Shown here: positions 51,896 through 61,140 of the stretch, in pieces
Numbering within the stretch: the first letter of the stretch is position 1
How the letters are laid out: every line of letters starts with the position of its first letter
NCBI GenBank assembly: GCA_018434355.1
Contig: JAHDPL010000019.1
Location: 182,618-246,617, forward strand
Origin: Sporomusaceae bacterium
Lineage (GTDB): Bacteria; Bacillota; Negativicutes; UBA1444
Length of the DNA stretch: 64,000 nucleotides
Reading direction: 5' to 3'
Translations under genes and position numbers: made by a program
The notes under the pieces: generated by a model
What the model was told of the DNA's origin: nothing
The model's input: only the letters and a program-made list of their open reading frames with translations
The model's database searches: none

Positions 51896-53002
51896 TCAAA
51901 ACATTAATTTTTGCTGACGCGACTGGATATTCAGCAAAATACCGACACTGATCAGGTTGGTTGTGAGCGCGCTGACGCCGTAACTCATAAATGGCAACGG
52001 AATTCCTGTAACCGGCATAATGCCGATGGTCATGCCGATGTTGACCATGACATGGAAAGCCATCATCGAAGTAATTCCCGCCGCCAGCAAAGCGCCGAAC
52101 TTATCGCGAGCATTTTGCGCGGTTTTTACGCCCCGGTACAACAACAGAAAATACAGCGCCAGGATTACGATTGAGCCGATGAAACCTAGTTCTTCGCCAA
52201 TCACAGCAAAGATAAAGTCAGTATGATTCTCCGGCAAAAAATTCAACTGGCTTTGTGAACCGGCAAATAAACCTTTGCCAAACAATTGCCCTGACCCGAT
52301 GGCGATTTTCGACTGAATGATGTGATAACCTGCGCCAAGCGGATCGACATTCGGATCAAGAAAAACTGTCAGGCGGGATTTTTGATAATCCTTCAGAAAG
52401 AACCAAAAAGCAGGCATGCAGGCGGCGCCCGCGCCTAGTATCTTCAACAGCAGTTTGACGTCGATGCCGGCCACAAATACCATACCCAGCAATATCGCCA
52501 AGAATACCAATGAAGTGCCCAAGTCCGGTTGCTTCAATACCAGTAGGAACGGTACGATGACAAAGGCGCCAACTGGCAGCAAATCCCAAACGCTTTTCAT
52601 TTTTTCTTCTCTCGAATCAAGCAAGTGTGCCAACGATATGATCATGATCAATTTGGCAAATTCGGACGGTTGGATAGTAATCGGTCCGAGTTGAATCCAA
52701 CGCTGCGCACCGAGCGCCGATTGCCCGACAAACATAACGGCAATCAGCATCAATAGGTTCACGCCATAAAGAAGATTGCCCAGCGGCCCAAGAATCCGGT
52801 AATCAAACCGCAGCATCACTAATATCAGCACGAAATTGATCACGGCAAACATACCCTGCCGCTGAACAAACCAGTAGCGATCTTCGCTTGGTGTATTGAT
52901 ATGTGTGGCGCTGCCGATCATCAGGATACCAATGCCCACCAACGCCAGGGTTGAAAAAATCATCCAAAAATCGATATTACGAAATGAACGTCGATCAATC
53001 AT
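51896..53002 (-). CDS. rodA: RodA-type SEDS peptidoglycan glycosyltransferase
   Basis: Polytopic membrane protein of 368 residues, about ten TM helices, SEDS family. Motifs: 'FVQRQGMFAVINFVLI', the catalytic Asp in 'LKQPDLGTSLVF', 'GAGYHIIQSKIAIGSGQLFGKGLF' (part 'GYHIIQSKIAIGSG') and 'FLPENHTDFIFAVIGEELG' (part 'LPENHTDFIFAVIGEE'). It polymerises glycan strands for elongation with PBP2 (mrdA). The MinD-like gene lies 3 nt upstream, mrdA before that. Confidence 0.96.
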   Translation of the reverse strand: MIDRRSFRNIDFWMIFSTLALVGIGILMIGSATHINTPSEDRYWFVQRQGMFAVINFVLILVMLRFDYRILGPLGNLLYGVNLLMLIAVMFVGQSALGAQRWIQLGPITIQPSEFAKLIMIISLAHLLDSREEKMKSVWDLLPVGAFVIVPFLLVLKQPDLGTSLVFLAILLGMVFVAGIDVKLLLKILGAGAACMPAFWFFLKDYQKSRLTVFLDPNVDPLGAGYHIIQSKIAIGSGQLFGKGLFAGSQSQLNFLPENHTDFIFAVIGEELGFIGSIVILALYFLLLYRGVKTAQNARDKFGALLAAGITSMMAFHVMVNIGMTIGIMPVTGIPLPFMSYGVSALTTNLISVGILLNIQSRQQKLMF

Positions 53003-53005
53003 CCG

Positions 53006-53740
53006 TTACAAAAAATCCTTTCCTGGCAAGCGACGGGCCAGTGCAGTAAAAACCCGTCCTGCCGGCGTAGACGGTTGCCGGATCAACATCGGCTCGCAAC
53101 GCAATGTTGCAAGCGTTACCGCTTCGTCTTCCGGAATCGTTCCCAACAAAGGGATTCCTACCGAATCAGCAATTTCTGTTTCGCTCGGAATCAAGTTGCT
53201 CTTTAAGTGCTCGCTGCAATAACGGTTGACCACCAAATACAAATCCGTCAGGCCCTTTGCCGTAAATTCGGTCACCAGTCGTTCCGTGTCGCGAATGGCA
53301 GTCGCCTCAGTCGTCGTGACCAAAATCGCCCTTCCGGCTACTGCGGAGGCCCGCTGCGGAATCGGTTCCAGCCCTGGGGGACAATCCAGCAACACCATGT
53401 CAAACTGTTCGGCCAATTGTCTGCACAAAGCATCGAGGCTTTTTTCGGTTATCTCATCCATCGATCGATTTTGCGCCGCCGGCAACAGCCAGAGTTTTTC
53501 AATCGTCGAGTGTTTGAGAATCGCATCGCGTGGCCGGCAATTGCCTGACAATACATCGATTAAATCAAACAGCACCCGGTCATCCAGCCCCAAACACAAG
53601 TCGAGGCAACGCAAACCGACGCTGAGGTCGACTACGACCACCCGCAGTCCTTCCATCGCCAAGGCAGCGCCAAGATTGACCACCAATGAGCTTTTGCCGG
53701 TACCGCCTTTACCGGATGCAACCATCCAGACGTTGTTCAT
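53006..53740 (-). CDS. MinD-like ParA-family ATPase
   Basis: Deviant Walker-A ATPase of 244 residues: 'VASGKGGTGKSSLVVNLG' , switch II 'VLLDCPPGLE', 'VVVDLSVGLRCLDLCLGL' and 'LGTIPEDEAV' resemble MinD closely. MinD normally positions the septum with MinC and MinE. Here neither minC nor minE is adjacent, the P-loop has Thr and Ser-Ser in place of Val and Thr-Thr, and the C-terminus (RVFTALARRLPGKDFL) is only weakly like the MinD membrane helix. Its place between mrdA and rodA suggests a role in elongation or in septum placement. ATG 53740 follows GAGGAGG. Confidence 0.87.
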   Translation of the reverse strand: MNNVWMVASGKGGTGKSSLVVNLGAALAMEGLRVVVVDLSVGLRCLDLCLGLDDRVLFDLIDVLSGNCRPRDAILKHSTIEKLWLLPAAQNRSMDEITEKSLDALCRQLAEQFDMVLLDCPPGLEPIPQRASAVAGRAILVTTTEATAIRDTERLVTEFTAKGLTDLYLVVNRYCSEHLKSNLIPSETEIADSVGIPLLGTIPEDEAVTLATLRCEPMLIRQPSTPAGRVFTALARRLPGKDFL

Positions 53741-53748
53741 GTTCCTCC

Positions 53749-55581
53749 TCACAATGCCGTCCCTGGAAGCGGTTTGCGCACTGCTTCCGTAGTCGGCGGC
53801 TTGAGATTGAACGCTGTTTCAAGAATTTTTCGGGCAATCGGTCCGGCTGAAGTTGAGCCATAACCACCCTGTTCAATAATGACCGCCACTGTGATCCGCG
53901 GGTCGTTGAACGGACCGTAAGCGACAAACAAACCATGGTCGTCGCCGTGCGGATTTTCGGCTGTACCGGTTTTGCCGGCTACAGCCACCGGGAAATTGGC
54001 AAAAACACCCGCCCCGGTACCGCCGGCTTCCGAAACGCCGCGCAAGCCGTCGCGCACCAACTTCAACGTGGCCGGACTGATTTCAACCCGCCCCATTTCT
54101 TCTGGTTTTGTCACACTGATCACTTCGCCTTTAGCGGACAGGATTTTCCCCACTACATGCGGTCGCCAACGAATGCCTCCGTTGGCAATCTCACTCATCA
54201 ATACCGCCATCTGCAGCGGTGTTGCCAGATGGAAACCTTGACCGATCGCTGCATCAAAAGTTTCCGCCAGATACCAATCTTCCTTAAACACCTTCTCCTT
54301 GTAAGCCCGATTAGCTACCAATCCGTCGGATTCTCCCGGCAAATCGATGCCGGTAAATGAGCCCAAACCAAACAATCGCGCATAGCGTTCCAGCGCATCA
54401 ATGCCCAGTCGGTTGCCTAGTTCGTAAAAATAAACATTATCCGACATCGACAAGGCCTGGTGGAAATTGATCCAGCCAAGCGCTTCGCCGGCCGCATTTA
54501 CCTTTGGCACCAGCCAGTGCTGACCGGAGTCAAAGATTAGTTCCTCTGCAGTAACTTTTTTCAGATCCAGCGCCGCAACGCCGGTAACGATCTTGAATGT
54601 CGATCCTGGTGGGTATTCGCCGGCTATCGCCCGATTGTCCATCGGGTGAAATGGATTCTCATTGATCGCTTTCCAATTCTTTGTCGAAATGCCGCCAATA
54701 AAATGATTCGGATCAAATGCCGGACGACTTACCATCGCCAAAATTTCGCCTGTTTTGGGATTCATCACGACCACTGCGCCGGCCTGGGCCTTTTTATGCC
54801 GAGTCTGTGTCTGAAGGTAGCGCAATTGTTCGTCCAGGGCATCCTCAGCTGCCTTCTGCAACCTGTAGTCGATGGTAAGCACCAGGTTGTTGCCGGGAAC
54901 AGGGTCTTTTTTTGCCAGCACCTGCACCATTCGACCGGCAACATCGACTTCTATCTGGCTTCCACCGTCGCTTCCCTTGAGTTGGCGGTCATAGCGCCGT
55001 TCCAGGCCAGACTGGCCAATCAGATCTGCGGCCCGGTATCCCTGGTTGCCGAGTGAAGCCAGCTCCGCCTCTGAAATCTCGCTGACATAACCGAACATAT
55101 GCACACCCAACTTGTTGTGAGTGTAACTGCGAACTGGCAATACTTCGACGACAACTCCAGGCAATTCCGCCTTCATTTCTTCGATTTTTGCCACGATATC
55201 CTGGCCGACGTCAATTTTCAACCGCACCGGTTCAAACGAACTTTTACTTTTTGCCAACCGATCGTTAATTTCCTGTGCATCCATGCCAAGGATAGCTGCC
55301 GTTTTTGTAACGACCACCTGTGATACTGCTTTATTTCCTGGAAGAATCGACACCGAAAAGCCCGGACGGCTGGTAACCATCAGCACCCCATTACGATCGT
55401 AAAAATCGCCCCGGGGGGCCACCACATTGACGTTTCTGGTGCGGTTTCCTTCGGCAAGACGCTGATACTCATGTCCCTTGACCAATTGCAGATAGCCCAG
55501 GCGACTGATCAGCGCCGCAAAAATCAGGACCAGCACCAGCGTCAGGATGTTGAGCCGTTGCTCCATATTCTTGATTTGCAT
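53749..55581 (-). CDS. mrdA: Penicillin-binding protein 2 (transpeptidase)
   Basis: Class B PBP of about 610 residues. N-terminal TM (about 10-32), dimerisation/pedestal domain with 'RGDFYDRNGVLM', and a transpeptidase domain with 'PPGSTFKIVTG' (SXXK), 'SMSDNVYFYELG' (SXN) and 'VAGKTGTAENPHG' (KTG). It crosslinks peptidoglycan in the elongasome with RodA. The start is uncertain: ATG 55581, TTG 55587 and ATG 55566 all have weak ribosome sites. It lies 22 nt after mreD. Confidence 0.95.
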   Translation of the reverse strand: MQIKNMEQRLNILTLVLVLIFAALISRLGYLQLVKGHEYQRLAEGNRTRNVNVVAPRGDFYDRNGVLMVTSRPGFSVSILPGNKAVSQVVVTKTAAILGMDAQEINDRLAKSKSSFEPVRLKIDVGQDIVAKIEEMKAELPGVVVEVLPVRSYTHNKLGVHMFGYVSEISEAELASLGNQGYRAADLIGQSGLERRYDRQLKGSDGGSQIEVDVAGRMVQVLAKKDPVPGNNLVLTIDYRLQKAAEDALDEQLRYLQTQTRHKKAQAGAVVVMNPKTGEILAMVSRPAFDPNHFIGGISTKNWKAINENPFHPMDNRAIAGEYPPGSTFKIVTGVAALDLKKVTAEELIFDSGQHWLVPKVNAAGEALGWINFHQALSMSDNVYFYELGNRLGIDALERYARLFGLGSFTGIDLPGESDGLVANRAYKEKVFKEDWYLAETFDAAIGQGFHLATPLQMAVLMSEIANGGIRWRPHVVGKILSAKGEVISVTKPEEMGRVEISPATLKLVRDGLRGVSEAGGTGAGVFANFPVAVAGKTGTAENPHGDDHGLFVAYGPFNDPRITVAVIIEQGGYGSTSAGPIARKILETAFNLKPPTTEAVRKPLPGTAL

Positions 55582-55603
55582 TTTCAAAATTCAACAAGCC
55601 TCA

Positions 55604-56089
55604 TTATTTTTTTGCTTGACGGCGTATCAGCCAGATCATCAGAAAATGAACCGGAACCGCCAGTAAAATGTGATAAGCGGCTGCCGGCAGAACCTGCAGC
55701 AACAAAGCAGCAATCTGTCGCTCCTGGCCATAAGCCAGCAAAAACAGCATAGCCACCATCGCAGCGCCCACCGTAGCGGCGGCAACCGCCACCAGCGGCA
55801 ATAACAGGCTCCCCTGATTCACTTTGCGTTCATATAGACCGACCAAAAAGCCCAGCAACATCTTTGACAACACATTGTAACCAAAGGGGCCCACTGACAA
55901 CAAATCCTGCAATAACCCGCCGAAAACTCCGCATAAAAGCCCCGTTTCCCTGCCCGCCGACAAGGCTGCCGAGACAGTCACCACCAGTACCAGATCCGGT
56001 CTGACGCCGCCGATGGCTAGTACGGGAATCACCGTGGACTGCAACGACACGGCAATTGCCATCATGACAAATAGAAACAGCGTCTTCAT
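55604..56089 (-). CDS. mreD: Rod shape-determining protein MreD
   Basis: Integral membrane protein of 161 residues with about five hydrophobic helices; 'VRPDLVLVVTVSAALSAGRETGLLCGVFGGLLQDLLS' (part 'GVFGGLLQDLLSVGPFG') is the family mark. MreD joins MreC to the elongasome. ATG 56089 overlaps the mreC stop by 4 nt (ATGA type), indicating coupling. Confidence 0.93.
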   Translation of the reverse strand: MKTLFLFVMMAIAVSLQSTVIPVLAIGGVRPDLVLVVTVSAALSAGRETGLLCGVFGGLLQDLLSVGPFGYNVLSKMLLGFLVGLYERKVNQGSLLLPLVAVAAATVGAAMVAMLFLLAYGQERQIAALLLQVLPAAAYHILLAVPVHFLMIWLIRRQAKK

Positions 56090-56925
56090 GGGGTTGCGGG
56101 AATCCTTTCGGCAGTAATAACAAATACCTCTTCCAGTCTGGTGAAATCTACGGATGGACGAATCAGGGCATGTTTCATCAAGCCGCCTTCATCGTCCAAA
56201 ACATCCATCACTTCGCCAATCAGCAGGCCCTTGGGGTATATTCCGCCGAGCCCCGAAGTCATGATCTTATCGCCTTTGATTACATCGCCGTCACGGGTCA
56301 GATTTTTCATCCGCAAACTGGACAGCTGGGCCGGATTGCCTTCCACGACCCCCACCGCCCTTGACTGCGGGCGCTGTATCATCGCCGACGCCGAAGAACC
56401 ACTGTCCAGCAGCAAGCGGACCTTGGCTGTTCCTCCATAGGCTTCCATGACATGGCCGACCAACCCCTGCGTCGAAACGACCGGCATATTCACTCGCAAG
56501 CCATCTTGCGTCCCCCGGTTGATCATGATGCTGTAACTGAAAGTCCCCGGATCCCTGCCAATAACGGTGGCCGCTTTCATTTGAAACGTCACCGACTTGC
56601 CGCGAAACTCGAGCATAGCCTGCAACCGCTCATTTTCCGCCGCTTTTTCCGTCAATTGAAATACCACTTGACGCAATTCCTGGTTCTCGGCGCGCAAGGC
56701 CTGATTTTCCTGAAAAACCGTTGCCACATCTCGGGTAAAATCACCACTACGGCGTAAAATTTGAGCTAAGCCAGAAAATACGTAATCAAATGGCGTCATT
56801 ACCGTTGCCGCCAAATTTGCCATCAACGGATAGCGGGTTTGCACCCGAGCCGCCGATACAGCCAGCAAAAAAACGGTGATAAAGGCCACGCAGAGCACGA
56901 CCGTTTTTTTGTCAAACCAGCGCAC
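56086..56925 (-). CDS. mreC: Rod shape-determining protein MreC
   Basis: Bitopic protein of 279 residues: TM helix (about 9-26), coiled coil (about 60-100, 'ENQALRAENQELRQVVFQL') and a beta-rich domain with 'VIGRDPGTFSYSIMINRGTQDGL' (part 'IGRDPGTFSYSIMINRG') and 'SGLGGIYPKGLLIGEV'. It links PBP2 to MreB/MreD. The start is GTG 56925 after AAAGGAG. It lies 14 nt after mreB. Confidence 0.95.
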   Translation of the reverse strand: MRWFDKKTVVLCVAFITVFLLAVSAARVQTRYPLMANLAATVMTPFDYVFSGLAQILRRSGDFTRDVATVFQENQALRAENQELRQVVFQLTEKAAENERLQAMLEFRGKSVTFQMKAATVIGRDPGTFSYSIMINRGTQDGLRVNMPVVSTQGLVGHVMEAYGGTAKVRLLLDSGSSASAMIQRPQSRAVGVVEGNPAQLSSLRMKNLTRDGDVIKGDKIMTSGLGGIYPKGLLIGEVMDVLDDEGGLMKHALIRPSVDFTRLEEVFVITAERIPATP

Positions 56926-56939
56926 GATGCTGTTCTCCT

Positions 56940-57971
56940 TTAATTACTCTTTTTGATCGTCATGGTGACGCGTTTCATGGTTTCCAGGTCTTCAGCCACG
57001 ATGCCGGTGCCTTTGGCCACGCAGTCCAGCGCATCTTCGGCCACAATGACCGGCATGCCGGTCTCCTTGGTCAACAATTTGTCCAGACGTCGCAGTTGTG
57101 AACCGCCACCGGTCATGACAATGCCGCGGTCCATGATATCGGCCGACAACTCGGGCGGCGTCTTTTCCAGTGTAACTTTGACAGCGTCAACGATCGCGCT
57201 GACAGGTTCCGACAGCGCAAGTTCGATTTCCCGCACCGATACCGGCAATGTTTTCGGCAAACCGGTCACCAGATCGCGACCGCGGATATCCATTGACTCT
57301 TCTTCCGGCGAAGGCATGGCCGAACCGATACTCATCTTGACGATTTCGGCGGTTCTTTCACCAATCAGCAGATTGTAGGTGCGTTTCATATATTGGATAA
57401 TCGCTTCATCCAGCTCATCGCCGCCAATCCGAATTGATCGGCTCGACACGATTCCACCGAGAGAAATGACCGCGACCTCAGTCGTACCGCCGCCGATATC
57501 CACCACCATGTTGCCTGTAGGGTCATGCACCGGCAAACCAGCGCCAATCGCTGCCGCCATAGGCTCTTCGATCAGATAAGCTTCACGCGCTCCTGCCTGA
57601 ATGGTGGCATCTATAACAGCGCGTCGCTCAACTTCGGTCACGCCGGAAGGAACACCGACAACGACCCGCGGTCGGAAGAACGAAAAGCCGCCGGTTGCCT
57701 TCTGGATAAAGTACTTCAACATCGCCTGTGTCGTGTCAAAATCGGCAATAACTCCGTCTTTCAGCGGCCTGATTGCCACAATGTTGCCAGGGGTACGCCC
57801 CAACATCTTTTTTGCTTCCTCGCCAACGGCGAGAATTTCTCCCGTATCCTTTTGAATCGCCACCACTGAAGGTTCGCGCAATACGATTCCTTTACCCCGC
57901 ATCGACACCAGAGTGTTTGCCGTGCCCAAATCAATCCCCATATCCTTGGAAAAAGAATCAAAAAACTTCAT
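56940..57971 (-). CDS. mreB: Actin-like rod shape protein MreB
   Basis: Filament-forming ATPase of 343 residues guiding lateral wall synthesis. Actin-fold motifs: '[11 protein letters not shown]' (phosphate 1), '[17 protein letters not shown]' (phosphate 2), '[17 protein letters not shown]' (adenosine). The N-terminal '[10 protein letters not shown]' may be the membrane-binding helix. I use ATG 57971; AGGAGG is 12 nt upstream, a slightly long spacer, and a TTG at 57983 is too near the ribosome site. It follows radC by 16 nt. Confidence 0.97.
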   Translation of the reverse strand: MKFFDSFSKDMGIDLGTANTLVSMRGKGIVLREPSVVAIQKDTGEILAVGEEAKKMLGRTPGNIVAIRPLKDGVIADFDTTQAMLKYFIQKATGGFSFFRPRVVVGVPSGVTEVERRAVIDATIQAGAREAYLIEEPMAAAIGAGLPVHDPTGNMVVDIGGGTTEVAVISLGGIVSSRSIRIGGDELDEAIIQYMKRTYNLLIGERTAEIVKMSIGSAMPSPEEESMDIRGRDLVTGLPKTLPVSVREIELALSEPVSAIVDAVKVTLEKTPPELSADIMDRGIVMTGGGSQLRRLDKLLTKETGMPVIVAEDALDCVAKGTGIVAEDLETMKRVTMTIKKSN

Positions 57972-57987
57972 TATTACCGTCAACCTC

Positions 57988-58698
57988 CTACAGAATCCCT
58001 TTTTCTTTCAGACTGATATATTTCCCATCGCCCAGAATCAAGTGGTCCAACACCGGAATGTCCAACAGGCTTCCAGCCTCCACCAGCTTGCGCGTCAACG
58101 CGACATCTTCCGGACTGGGCGTCGGATCGCCGCTCGGGTGGTTGTGAGCCAGAATTACTGATGCAGCCCGGCAATTAATTGCTTCGCGAAACAATTCCCT
58201 TGGGTGCACGATCGAAGCATTCAAACTGCCAATCGAAATGACCGCCGTCTTTAGTATGTGATTTTTCGTCGATAGCAACACCGCCAAAAAATGCTCGCGC
58301 GATTCATAACGAAATCGCGGCAAAAGCAGTGCCGCCACATCATCGGGAGTCTTAACCGTCAATCGCTGCGCCGGTTCCAGCAGGGCAACCCGGCGTCCCA
58401 ACTCAATCGCCGCTAAAATTGTACTCGCTTTGGCGGCGCCGATTCCTTTGACCTGTTCCAATGCTTCGGCTGTCGCACCGCCCAAGCCTGCCAGTCCGCC
58501 CTGTTGTTCCAGCAGATGTTCCGCCAAACGAAGCGCCGATTCATCCTGATTGCCGCTTCGCAGCAAAATCGCCAAAAGTTCCGAATTGCTCATCACCTGC
58601 GCACCATTGTCCAGCAATTTTTCCCGCGGTCGCTCGTCACTCGGCAATTCTTTAATCATCAGCGGGTGCCGCATCGCTGTCGCCAACTGAACCGTCAT
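57988..58698 (-). CDS. radC: RadC/YkfG-family JAB-domain protein
   Basis: Protein of 236 residues: N-terminal helix-hairpin-helix region ('[22 protein letters not shown]') and a C-terminal JAB1/MPN metalloprotease-like domain with '[18 protein letters not shown]' (HxHX7-10D zinc motif). Despite the name, a DNA-repair role is not supported experimentally. ATG 58698 overlaps the maf stop (ATGA), and mreB follows: maf-radC-mreB is a common Firmicutes order. Confidence 0.95.
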   Translation of the reverse strand: MTVQLATAMRHPLMIKELPSDERPREKLLDNGAQVMSNSELLAILLRSGNQDESALRLAEHLLEQQGGLAGLGGATAEALEQVKGIGAAKASTILAAIELGRRVALLEPAQRLTVKTPDDVAALLLPRFRYESREHFLAVLLSTKNHILKTAVISIGSLNASIVHPRELFREAINCRAASVILAHNHPSGDPTPSPEDVALTRKLVEAGSLLDIPVLDHLILGDGKYISLKEKGIL

Positions 58699-59270
58699 GG
58701 CAGCAATACTCCCAACTCATTCAACTGACAGGACAACACCTGCAGTGGCAAGCCGACTACATTATAATAACAACCATCGATTCGCTTGACGAAAACGGCG
58801 CCAAGTCCTTGAATCGCATAAGCGCCAGCTTTGTCCAGCGGTTCTCCCGAAGCCACATAACGTTCGATTTGTTGCGCCGACAGTTCCGCCAGCGTAACCT
58901 TGGTTTCCACTGCTGTGACAAAACTTCGCTGCGGCGCCAAGACAGCCAATCCCGACCAAACGCTATGCGTTCTGCCGGATAGTTTTTGCAGCATCTGCAC
59001 GGCATCCACAGCCCCAGTCGGTTTGCCAAACATGACTTCTGCCAGCGCAACCACCGTATCGGCGCCGATCACGATATCGTCCTGATTGCCCTGGGCCGCT
59101 ACCGCTTTCGCTTTTGCCAGCGCACATTGTTTCACGTATTCAGCCGGTTGCAATCCTGTCGTATTTGTTTCGTCCGCTTCACTAGGAATCACCCGAAAAC
59201 TGACGCCGATTTGCTTCAACAATTGTTCTCGCCGCGGCGACGCAGACGCAAGAATTATTTCCGTAATCAA
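58695..59270 (-). CDS. maf: Maf-family nucleotide pyrophosphatase
   Basis: House-cleaning NTP pyrophosphatase of 191 residues acting on dTTP, UTP or modified pyrimidine nucleotides. Motifs 'LASASPRREQLL', 'IGADTVVAL' and 'KPTGAVDAVQMLQKLSGRTHSVWSGL' (part 'LSGRTHSVWSGLAV'). Start is TTG 59270, GGAGG 4-5 nt before it. It follows the DUF4321 gene by 6 nt and heads toward radC-mreB. Confidence 0.95.
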   Translation of the reverse strand: MITEIILASASPRREQLLKQIGVSFRVIPSEADETNTTGLQPAEYVKQCALAKAKAVAAQGNQDDIVIGADTVVALAEVMFGKPTGAVDAVQMLQKLSGRTHSVWSGLAVLAPQRSFVTAVETKVTLAELSAQQIERYVASGEPLDKAGAYAIQGLGAVFVKRIDGCYYNVVGLPLQVLSCQLNELGVLLP

Positions 59271-59276
59271 GACCTC

Positions 59277-59549
59277 CTAAAACCGCCGGAACAAAAACAA
59301 GGCCAAGGCAATCCCAACCACGCTGATAAGGTTCGGTTGCAGCACAAAACCTAGTTTGACCTGCATCACAAACAGGTTGATGCTTGCCGGCGCCATGTCG
59401 AATATCGTATATTTTTTTACCAGATAAGGGGCTATATCTGCCAATGCAGCGCTGCTTGCAATCAATTCCCCCAGCAATCCACCCAACAGGGCGCCTGTAA
59501 GCAAAAACAGCAACAGCACAAGTACCCCTTTGGTCTTATCTCCCCGCAA
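59277..59549 (-). CDS. DUF4321 membrane protein
   Basis: Small protein of 90 residues with two hydrophobic segments, one near the N-terminus ('GVLVLLLFLLTGALLGGLLG') and one at the C-terminus ending in 'LFRRF'. The DUF4321 family is found before maf in many Firmicutes; function is unknown. TTG 59549 is chosen because GGGAGGG lies 7 nt upstream; GTG 59567 is possible but has no ribosome site. Confidence 0.85.
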   Translation of the reverse strand: MRGDKTKGVLVLLLFLLTGALLGGLLGELIASSAALADIAPYLVKKYTIFDMAPASINLFVMQVKLGFVLQPNLISVVGIALALFLFRRF

Positions 59550-59611
59550 TTTATTTCCCTCCCGCACTTATCACCGTACTTCTTAAAAATATAACATTCG
59601 CTGCGCAACAG

Positions 59612-59636
59612 AAAAAGTCCTTGCCGCCACAAGGAC
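59612..59636 (-). terminator. Hairpin upstream of the DUF4321-maf-mre cluster
   Basis: On the minus strand GTCCTTG (plus 59630-59636 arm) pairs with CAAGGAC (plus 59617-59623 arm), then UUUUUC. It would stop read-through from the thioesterase side into DUF4321. Confidence 0.7.
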
Positions 59637-59690
59637 CTGCCGGTATCATTTTACACCATAAAACAACCCTACAGCAAGGAAAACAAGGAA

Positions 59691-59717
59691 AAGGCCGAGG
59701 TATATTTCCTCGACCTT
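59691..59717 (-). terminator. Terminator of the thioesterase gene
   Basis: AAGGCCGAGG (59691-59700) pairs with CCTCGACCTT (59708-59717) with one G-U on the minus strand, 16 nt past the stop codon; UUCC follows, so the U tract is short. Confidence 0.65.
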
Positions 59718-59732
59718 CCCCCAGTTACTGCA

Positions 59733-60164
59733 CTACTTGATGTGGTGAGCCAGTGAAGCTGTCCGCTCACGCACTTTATCCAACAATCCCTGCAACTTGA
59801 CCATTTGTCTTTCATGTGTTCCTCGGCCGATAACACCGACTTCGTCAAACGCTTCGATATCAAAATAGAACCGGTTTCCATCAATTTTAGCCAAAGTCGC
59901 CTTGACACTTACCGTCATTCCCAAAGCACTTGGCGCCTGGTGGTTGAATGTCATCGCGGTTCCCACCGTAATAAATCCGCTTTGGTAAGGAAAATTGGGC
60001 TTGAGAACTTCAATTGCCGCGCGAATCATCAAATCAACATAAGTAGGTGTCGCCAGCAAAGTCTCCAGCGAATCCCGCCCCATGCCGCGAGCCGTGTCCG
60101 ACTCCTCAATCCTCTTCTGAAGCACTGCGCTCATACCGACTTTGTATTCAGGCATCTTTTCCAT
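59733..60164 (-). CDS. Hotdog-fold thioesterase (fluoroacetyl-CoA thioesterase-like)
   Basis: Protein of 143 residues resembling the FlK-like thioesterase family: 'LLATPTYVDLM' then 'SGFITVGTAMTFNHQAPSALGM' (part 'VGTAMTFNHQAPSALGMTV') and 'FDEVGVIGRGTHERQMV'. Family members hydrolyse acyl-CoA; the Thr in the ATPT segment and His in FNHQAP fit catalytic positions, but the Glu expected after LM is not there (LMIRAAIEV). Substrate is unknown. ATG 60164 is used; GGAG lies just upstream. Confidence 0.82.
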   Translation of the reverse strand: MEKMPEYKVGMSAVLQKRIEESDTARGMGRDSLETLLATPTYVDLMIRAAIEVLKPNFPYQSGFITVGTAMTFNHQAPSALGMTVSVKATLAKIDGNRFYFDIEAFDEVGVIGRGTHERQMVKLQGLLDKVRERTASLAHHIK

Positions 60165-60267
60165 TTCTCCAACCCCCTTCACTGAAATTTCAAACTATTT
60201 CCTGTCTTTATTTTACATCCATTGTAAAATTTCAGCAAGGGGATTTGGGAGACTTATCAGAAAAATC

Positions 60268-60528
60268 TTAGGCCATAAAAATCGCAATATAGGCTGTGGT
60301 CAATACAATCGCCATCAATACGGCAAACACCAACATTCCTTCCCGCGTGCAAGGATAGCCAAAATGAATAAATTCACCAAAGAAACCGCGGCGATTCAAA
60401 AAACTCTTTTGCTGGTCCCGCTGGCGGAACCATTTGCATTTTCGTTCCGGCCCGATAATCCATGCGGTAATGAACATCATCACAATCCAACCGACAAAAG
60501 TAATCGCGACCCGTTCAGCAATCTGCAA
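60268..60528 (-). CDS. Unrecognised small membrane protein
   Basis: Protein of 86 residues that I do not recognise. It has an N-terminal hydrophobic helix (about 6-26, 'VAITFVGWIVMMFITAWIIG'), a polar basic middle with two cysteines (KCKWF, YPCTRE) and a C-terminal hydrophobic helix (about 65-86). Such a two-helix topology with a loop could be an adaptor or anchor. The start is TTG 60528 with GAGGG upstream. It lies 48 nt after the next unrecognised gene on the same strand and may form a pair with it. Confidence 0.65.
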   Translation of the reverse strand: MQIAERVAITFVGWIVMMFITAWIIGPERKCKWFRQRDQQKSFLNRRGFFGEFIHFGYPCTREGMLVFAVLMAIVLTTAYIAIFMA

Positions 60529-60576
60529 TCGTCATCCCTCACTCTTTCAACAAATCCAGTCCCGTCAGACCCAGTA

Positions 60577-61092
60577 TCATTTTGTATTTTCTGCAGTACG
60601 GAGAATAATCTCCGGATTTTGCCGCTGCAACTCACGCGCAAGTTTTTCGTAGAACTCATCGTTTGCCTTGAACAGCAGGGCGTGCGGATTTTTTTTGCCT
60701 TGCCTTTGCACCAATAACACCCGCATTGGATTGGAATCTAATGAAGAATATTGGTGAGAAAAGTCACTGACTCCCAGTTCACGCAGTAGCATGCGCTTTC
60801 GTAGCGGCATCAGCATGCGCATTTCCCCTGCAGTAGCCTGCCATGCTTTGAAGTAGCCCAGTCCGCTCATTTGCGCCAGAATCCGTCCTTCTTCAACAAT
60901 GAGTTCATATTGGAACGCGCAACGCCAAATAATCAGTCCCAAAAAGAACGGAATATAGGCAATACCAATCAAACTGCCCTTAGTCAGCCAGCTATAAATC
61001 TCCCAGGCGCTCATCGCCAACCAGATCGCGATTACAACGAATAGCCAACGTTTATTATCGGGATCAACAGTCGACACGGTTCTCAGCTTCAT
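60577..61092 (-). CDS. Unrecognised membrane protein, possible bacterial PH-like domain
   Basis: Protein of 171 residues: polar N-terminus, two hydrophobic helices (about 17-35 and 42-60; 'WLFVVIAIWLAMSAWEIYSW', 'IGIAYIPFFLGLIIW'), then a soluble C-terminal domain of about 110 residues with basic residues ('RKRMLLREL', 'LLVQRQGKKNPHALLFK'). The arrangement of two helices followed by a strand-rich domain recalls bacterial PH-domain membrane proteins, but no signature is clear. ATG 61092 has GGAGAG upstream. Confidence 0.7.
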   Translation of the reverse strand: MKLRTVSTVDPDNKRWLFVVIAIWLAMSAWEIYSWLTKGSLIGIAYIPFFLGLIIWRCAFQYELIVEEGRILAQMSGLGYFKAWQATAGEMRMLMPLRKRMLLRELGVSDFSHQYSSLDSNPMRVLLVQRQGKKNPHALLFKANDEFYEKLARELQRQNPEIILRTAENTK

Positions 61093-61140
61093 CCACTTCT
61101 CTCCATCCACTTAAGGTTTCGTATGCTATTATAAGCCATC

